Part shown: one piece after another, positions 59,240 through 64,000 of the stretch | Layout: the number at the start of each line of letters is the position of its first letter | How positions within the stretch are numbered: the first letter of the stretch is position 1 | Source: Symbiodinium natans | Taxonomy: Eukaryota; Sar; Dinophyceae; Suessiales; Symbiodiniaceae | DNA length: 64,000 nucleotides | Assembly: GCA_905221605.1 (NCBI GenBank) | Contig: CAJNDS010002358.1 | Span: 377,797 to 441,796 of the forward strand | Direction: 5' to 3' | Program-made: the position numbers and the translations under genes | The notes under the pieces: generated by a model | The model's database searches: none | What the model saw: the letters and a program-made list of their open reading frames with translations, nothing else | What the model was told of the DNA's origin: nothing

Positions 59240-60420
59240 TACCAAGGCGCGAACCACGCAGCAGCTTCACGAATCTGTTTGACCCGAAGGATCTGCCTAA
59301 GGTTTGCGATCCATGACCTCCTTCACGCAGTTTGCTGATGCTGGGAGCACGTGTTGCCACAAATGGCATGACCATCCTCTGCCAGAAGACCGTTTCCTTT
59401 GAGGCGATTGAGCGATTGAGATGTCTTTTTCGTGTTCGACTCACCGAGGAAGAGAAGATGATGGTGACCTGCGTCGCATAAACTCTGGGGGATAGTATGT
59501 TTGCAAACTTTGCAAAGCACAAGAGGCGACACGGTCAAGAAGGCGAGTCACCGTACGACCGGCTGGAATTATCTGAAACACACACCAGAACCCAGTCTCT
59601 GTCTGGGAGTCGGTAAAACGTGGGGCCCCTGGTCAGTTTGCTTGCCCGAGCAAGCCAGAGGCGAAACCGAATCAACAGCGCGTGAGGACAATCTCTCTGT
59701 CATGCTTTGGCAAAGCCTGGTGTGGGCAACCCGGTCCGTGAGTCTTTGAACAGATGATGGCATGGTCAGAGACGTCAGAATTGGCAAGAGAAGTCGCCAG
59801 AAACCTCTTCTTGCTCTGAGAGCATCATGTACTGAAGCTTGTTGTAGCTTTCCGTCTGGTTCCGGATGGTGTGCACTTTTTGCGTAGCAACTTTCCTTTC
59901 ACATGCGCTGCTGCAAGTATTTGGTTACCTCTGCCTGGCCCTCGCTAATCACTAAGCCTCACTCCATGCCTGCAAATCTTCCGTGCTCGTCTTCGGGCTC
60001 AATCAGCCCAGATCGAAAAAGTAAGTCCTTCTGGACCCAAGCTAAACGCCGAAAAGCAGGCACAGACTAGACGTGACAGAATTCTACGAAGCATGTTTCG
60101 AACTCACAGGAGGTGAACAGGCAGTCCACCCCCAACTTCAATGTACTCAGCCGCATCTGAGACATGCAAATGGCATCACCCCCGCCGACGTTTGGAGGCT
60201 TCGATATTTTGCCTGAGTGGCAGCAGCAAAAAAGTGCTGCAGCAAGTTTCAGGTCAAGCAGAGCAGAGTGGAGCTGCTATGGCGTCGACGGTTGAGGACT
60301 GAAAGCTCCTGACATTATGCAAAGGGATTCCGGATGAAGGATGTTGTGTGACATGAGCAATGGTAAGCTTTTGCGCATGAGGCCCCGCTGGCAGAGGCAA
60401 GATGTTGTAGTTCAAGCATA
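59240..60420. other. No gene recognised
   Basis: Short overlapping open frames only, on both strands. This follows the stop codon of the ankyrin gene and includes its presumed 3-prime untranslated region. Confidence 0.45.
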
Positions 60421-60518
60421 TGCACATGAGGTCTTCAAAAGTCATACTTGACCGGCAGGTGTGCGAGAAGTGTGACAGTACCTTTATGCCTGATTCGACT
60501 CTCGCCAGCAACATCAGT

Positions 60519-60743
60519 AGAATTCTGCCAGTGCCTGTTGAAAGTTATGGTATACATGAATTTCAGCGGTTTCCTCCAGGAGGTTCTGTCCGCAATGTGG
60601 AGCCCCTCGGAAGGCGATGCTGTTTCGTTTGGCGGCTTCCGCTGACCTGCGTGTGTTCAGTGTTTTGGGTTGTGCTTCCCCTGCAGGGATCTGCTGCTGA
60701 CATGGCGCCGAATCGCAGCACCTCCTTTGCAGAGGCCTCCTAA
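60519..60743 (+). CDS. Candidate terminal exons, unknown
   Basis: A frame with strong coding texture (SVEFCQCLLKVMVYMNFSG, FLQEVLSAMWSPSEGDAVSF) runs to 60645. After a pyrimidine-rich CCCCTGCAG acceptor, the exon at 60687-60743 gives GSAADMAPNRSTSFAEAS and a stop, in phase 0. The donor between them is unclear; GA or GC sites within AMWSPSEGD are candidates. An upstream Cys pair (VCEKC, 60460) lies in another frame. Confidence 0.33.
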   Translation, partial: RILPVPVESYGIHEFQRFPPGGSVRNVEPLGRRCCFVWRLPLTCVCSVFWVVLPLQGSAADMAPNRSTSFAEAS

Positions 60744-60749
60744 AGCTGA

Positions 60750-62450
60750 TTCCATGGCCCGGAGCGTCGAGGGGTTTCAATTCCCCAGGCTGTGGCGCAG
60801 GAAGTTCCGCCCGGCGGGCTGCTCCACTTGCAGGCATTCGTAAGCGCGACACAACATGTGACCTTTGCTTGCTGTCGAGAAGGGAGTTGGGACCGTGCGC
60901 GCGCTTGCGCTTGCGCTTGTGACGGCGCATGCTGGCTTCCTCGAAAGAACAAAGTGGACTTTAGAAGCGGAACGAATCCAAAGCTTCCCCGGATGCATTG
61001 GGACAGATGTGGACAGATGTTGACAGCCGGTCGAAAGCTTCGCGATCGCAGCGGGTTGAGAGGAGCGCCCCTGGCCTCTTCTGACTGAGGGATGGTAAGC
61101 TCCGGGTAAACCATTCTATACCAGTAGTCTGACAAAAGGCATTGACCTCTGAATCTCCGGATTGGCAGCTCATCCCTCAACACCCTAAATCAAGAAACGG
61201 CATCCGCGCCCACAAGAAAAAATGAGGAGCTGGATTTCATACGTACATTTCGGAGAATCAGGGGCTTGGTTTCCTATTTATGGATGGGGTGGGGGGGGGG
61301 GGCAAGAAAGACCATACGGAATGTTGGTCCCGTGTTCATGGGCGAATTCGCTCACATTCTGTTCGACGGTAGGTAAAAATGCTGGATACCTGCGACCCGC
61401 CAAGGTTCCCCACGCTGAGGGTGCGCTCGCTTTTTAGACCTATGAATTCTTACGCAGTGCTGTCGAGGTAGCCATCCAATAGCAACATAGTCGCTGATCC
61501 CTCTTGCCGTAGCCTGAGACTCGGGCGACATGTCCTTTTGTTTTCGACCTTGCTTTGGAGGGGAGGGATGGTGGCTTGGCTGGGGGGTCCACAGTTCCCA
61601 AGAGTTAAAACCTCATGGGAGCTCCGAAAGCTCCCACGTTTAGGTTTCACTGTGCGCTCGCCCCCTGCACTCTCCAGCAATTGCGACAGAACTGGATCGT
61701 GTGCGATTGACGTCGACATTGATACATGTCGAATTTGATGCGCTGAATGCAATTCCACGTCGTCTTGTTGCCGGATTTCGAATTTGAAGCCGCAACGCCT
61801 CCAGACCTCGCAATTCAATTTTGCCATACCTGTAGAAGGCTGTAGAAGGCTGCCCAGCTCCCAGATGCCTGACCACATGCACACTTCCACGTCGCTGCGC
61901 AGTGGATACATACAGGCTCTGACAACTTAGCCCGCAAACCCGCCTCTGGAAACAGTATCTTGCTCTGCCCGACCGGTCCGCAGCAGTAGGCAGTGTCGCC
62001 CCCTTGTTTGCCAGGTAGTCGTGCAGCTTGGTGACTACTGGCTACAGGCATATGGGGTTGTGACTTTGGTCAGGCACTGAGCTGTTGTAGTGTTTCCACA
62101 GGAACAGGGAATGATGGCATTGGTTGGCTTGACCTTGACAAGGTCCTCCAGATCGGCAAAGCTGCAAAGTTTGATTATCCCCCAGGTGCCTAGGCAGAAA
62201 GCCTTGCGATCCACCAAATGAAGTGTTTGATTGAATAACTATGAATAAATGAAACCTGACAAGCGAGGTTGGGGCTGGACGGAATTCTTTGCCCTGGTGG
62301 TATATTTTGCCGTCTTGCGGCTGCATCGTGCCACAGGGTGTTTTGCGAACAGGTCCCGGCTCAGTAAAGAAAAGAAGCTCTAGTTCGCAGTCAAACGGCA
62401 GAAGCATGTAGTCTTGTTTATGCACTTCCGTTTGCTTTCTTCCATTTGCT
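60750..62450. other. No plus-strand gene recognised; minus-strand coding-like tract
   Basis: On the minus strand, 62491-62682 (KAPTRKRRPWQIQLGA), 62260-62494 (YMLLPFDCELELLFFTEPG) and 62035-62217 (LGTWGIIKLCSFADLEDL) read as protein in changing frames. They lie directly opposite the start of the membrane-protein gene. They may be a decayed or split gene; no domain was recognised. Confidence 0.3.
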
Positions 62451-62456
62451 TGGCAG

Positions 62457-63301
62457 GGCACGGAGTGCCATCTCCACTGGCTGCTTCCTGTCACTGACGG
62501 CTGTGCTGGTGCTTGTCACGGGATACTTCGGGGCCCTTCAGGCTGGTCAGCATTCGATGTTCAGCGCACTTGGGCATCTTTAAGCGCAGCTCCTCAGGTT
62601 TACGTGCTCCAAGTTGAATTTGCCATGGGCGTCTTTTCCTTGTCGGAGCCTTCTTGCTCTGAATCACAGACATCCACGTCACTTTGATCTGTCTTGCTCA
62701 AACATTTACCCAACGTTCAAAGGTCTATTCTTGGCAGCCAGTTTCTGCTTGGAATCTTCGCGGGTCAAAGATACTCGACGAGGAACGGCTGGATCAGCCA
62801 CAGACCGTGCGCAAGCTCTTCAAATGTTCTTCAAGTATTCTATCTGGTGTGGTCAGGCCACAGCACCTGATCATACTATGCTCGTGTGCGGCACTTGCAG
62901 CAGCCGCCCTGGTGCTGACCAGCATTCTGGACGCAAGCTCAGAGATGTTTCCAGAGTTGCGCACCTTTGTCTATCGGCTTTGCATTGGGGAGGGTACTGC
63001 TGTCAAAGTCATAAGTGGAGAGTATGCGGTGGTTTGCAGGATGCGATCGCTCAGACACTAGACGGAGGTCAGATGCTCCTCCCTCGGAGAAAAAGGGGTG
63101 CTGTGGGATCTCGGGCGGTGTCTCATCTGAGGCAAGTCTCCCTGGCTGCCGGATTGAGCCTTGCGATCTTCGGTTTGCTCCTGGCACTTCTGACAGGATG
63201 CTGCCTGGTGCGTGAGATTTAATGAACGCAAGCTGCGGGAACGGTACGTACACCGTGTGCAGCCGGATGCTGCGGCCAAAGAAGCCGCCTTGCGAAGCGA
63301 A
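62457..63301 (+). CDS. Membrane protein with three predicted TM segments, partial
   Basis: Exons 62457-62541, 62738-63007, 63040-63207 and 63233-63301 are in consistent phase. The first, after GCTTGGCAG, encodes a hydrophobic segment (TGCFLSLTAVLVLVTGYFG) and ends at a GC donor. The second begins PVSAWNLRGSKILDEERLD and carries TM2 (HLIILCSCAALAAAALVLTS). A 32-base GT-AG intron leads to the third (DAIAQTLDGGQMLLPRRKRG), which ends with TM3 (SLAAGLSLAIFGLLLALLTG). A 25-base GT-AG interval leads to a charged tail (LRERYVHRVQPDAAAKEAAL) ending at a GTATGT donor. Upstream and downstream exons are missing. No family was recognised. Read as simple frameshifts instead of tiny introns, it would be a pseudogene. 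Confidence 0.55.
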
Positions 63302-63344
63302 GTATGTGTGAACAACTCTTCAGCCCTTAACCAGGACCATGACA

Positions 63345-63346
63345 CA

Positions 63347-63376
<30 letters not shown>
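63345..63376. repeat. CT dinucleotide microsatellite
   Basis: About sixteen CT units lie in the presumed intron after 63301, followed by a poly-G run near 63443. GCGGGG-rich low-complexity sequence continues to the window end and no gene was recognised there. Confidence 0.97.
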
Positions 63377-63377
<1 letters not shown>

Positions 63378-64000
63378 CTTTGAGTGGAAGATCGAAACGA
63401 GGACCCTGTATTTTGGATATCCCACCCCTACAGATGAAATGGCGGGGGGGGGGGGGGTGGGGCGTGTACCCCCTTTTAGAGCCAGAACCCCCATTTTACA
63501 ACCAGAACCCCCATTTTACAACCGGCAAGCGTTTCGAGAACGCCCAAATCGCAACCATGTTCATAAGCCTCTTAACAAGAGCATCATCCGCGGTTTGGGC
63601 AAGCAGCGGGGGCCCCTCAAACACTTCATTTTCAGATAAAGGGTTGGGGTAGGGCTTGAGGTTTGAGCCCCTACAGAAGCGGTGCAGGGGCGGGCGGAGC
63701 GGGGGGAGCAAGGGGAGCAAGCCCCTCGAAGTACGTGTATGGTGGTGAGATGTGGTGAGGGTGGGGGAGCGGGGCAGGCTGGGTGGAGGGAGCGGAGTAG
63801 GCGGAGAGTGCGGTGAGCTTTTAAAACGGAGGCGAGAGCAGGTGAGGGCGGTTACAGCAGTGAGGGTGGTGAGGGCGGCAGGGGTCTGGGTATGCGTTGG
63901 CATGTTATAGATGAAGCACTAAGAGCATGGGAAGGAGGGATGGGGTGGGGGGAAGTTGGGGTAGAGAGCGGGTAAGCGCAGCGAGCAGAGCGATGACCCA

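Overview
This window looks like nuclear DNA of a dinoflagellate, most likely of the Suessiales/Symbiodiniaceae kind. The reasons are: very short exons separated by short introns that use GT, GC and GA donors with AG|G acceptors; almost all readable genes on the + strand; ankyrin-repeat proteins; an apparent selenoprotein; TTTAGGG-type telomere-like words inside repeats; and very abundant microsatellites and poly-G runs. No ribosomal RNA, tRNA, CRISPR or bacterial operon was recognised.

Layout. 1-8.4 kb: mostly intergenic, with weak exon-like pieces around 3.5-4.3 and 5.7-7.3 kb. 8.47-12.0 kb: a repeat block with a near-identical 1.11 kb direct duplication, a decayed third copy and an inverted fragment. 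12.8-13.65 kb: a TAG trinucleotide array of about 850 bp. 16.7-24.6 kb: several multi-exon genes of mostly unknown function, one with an ankyrin-like region and a coiled coil. 26.2-28.2 kb: a frame-broken minus-strand coding relic. 29.5-31.6 kb: the best gene in the window, a 14-exon glutaredoxin fused to methionine sulfoxide reductase B, with an in-frame TGA exactly at the MsrB catalytic position (predicted selenocysteine). 31.7-39.2 kb: scattered exon-like segments. 40.2-44.7 kb: microsatellites and an AT-rich block of nested tandem repeats with long inverted-repeat units. 45.1 kb: a possible tyrosine-recombinase remnant. 47.7-54 kb: a run of short-exon genes. 57.3-59.2 kb: an ankyrin-repeat gene. 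62.4-63.3 kb: a membrane-protein gene with three hydrophobic segments.

Exon models were built by hand from phase-consistent AG|G acceptors and reading-frame continuity. The glutaredoxin-MsrB, ankyrin, 50.1 kb and 62.5 kb genes are the best supported. Most other exon calls are inferences from codon texture and splice phase, and many families could not be named. Neighbouring genes share orientation, but nothing in the sequence ties their functions together.
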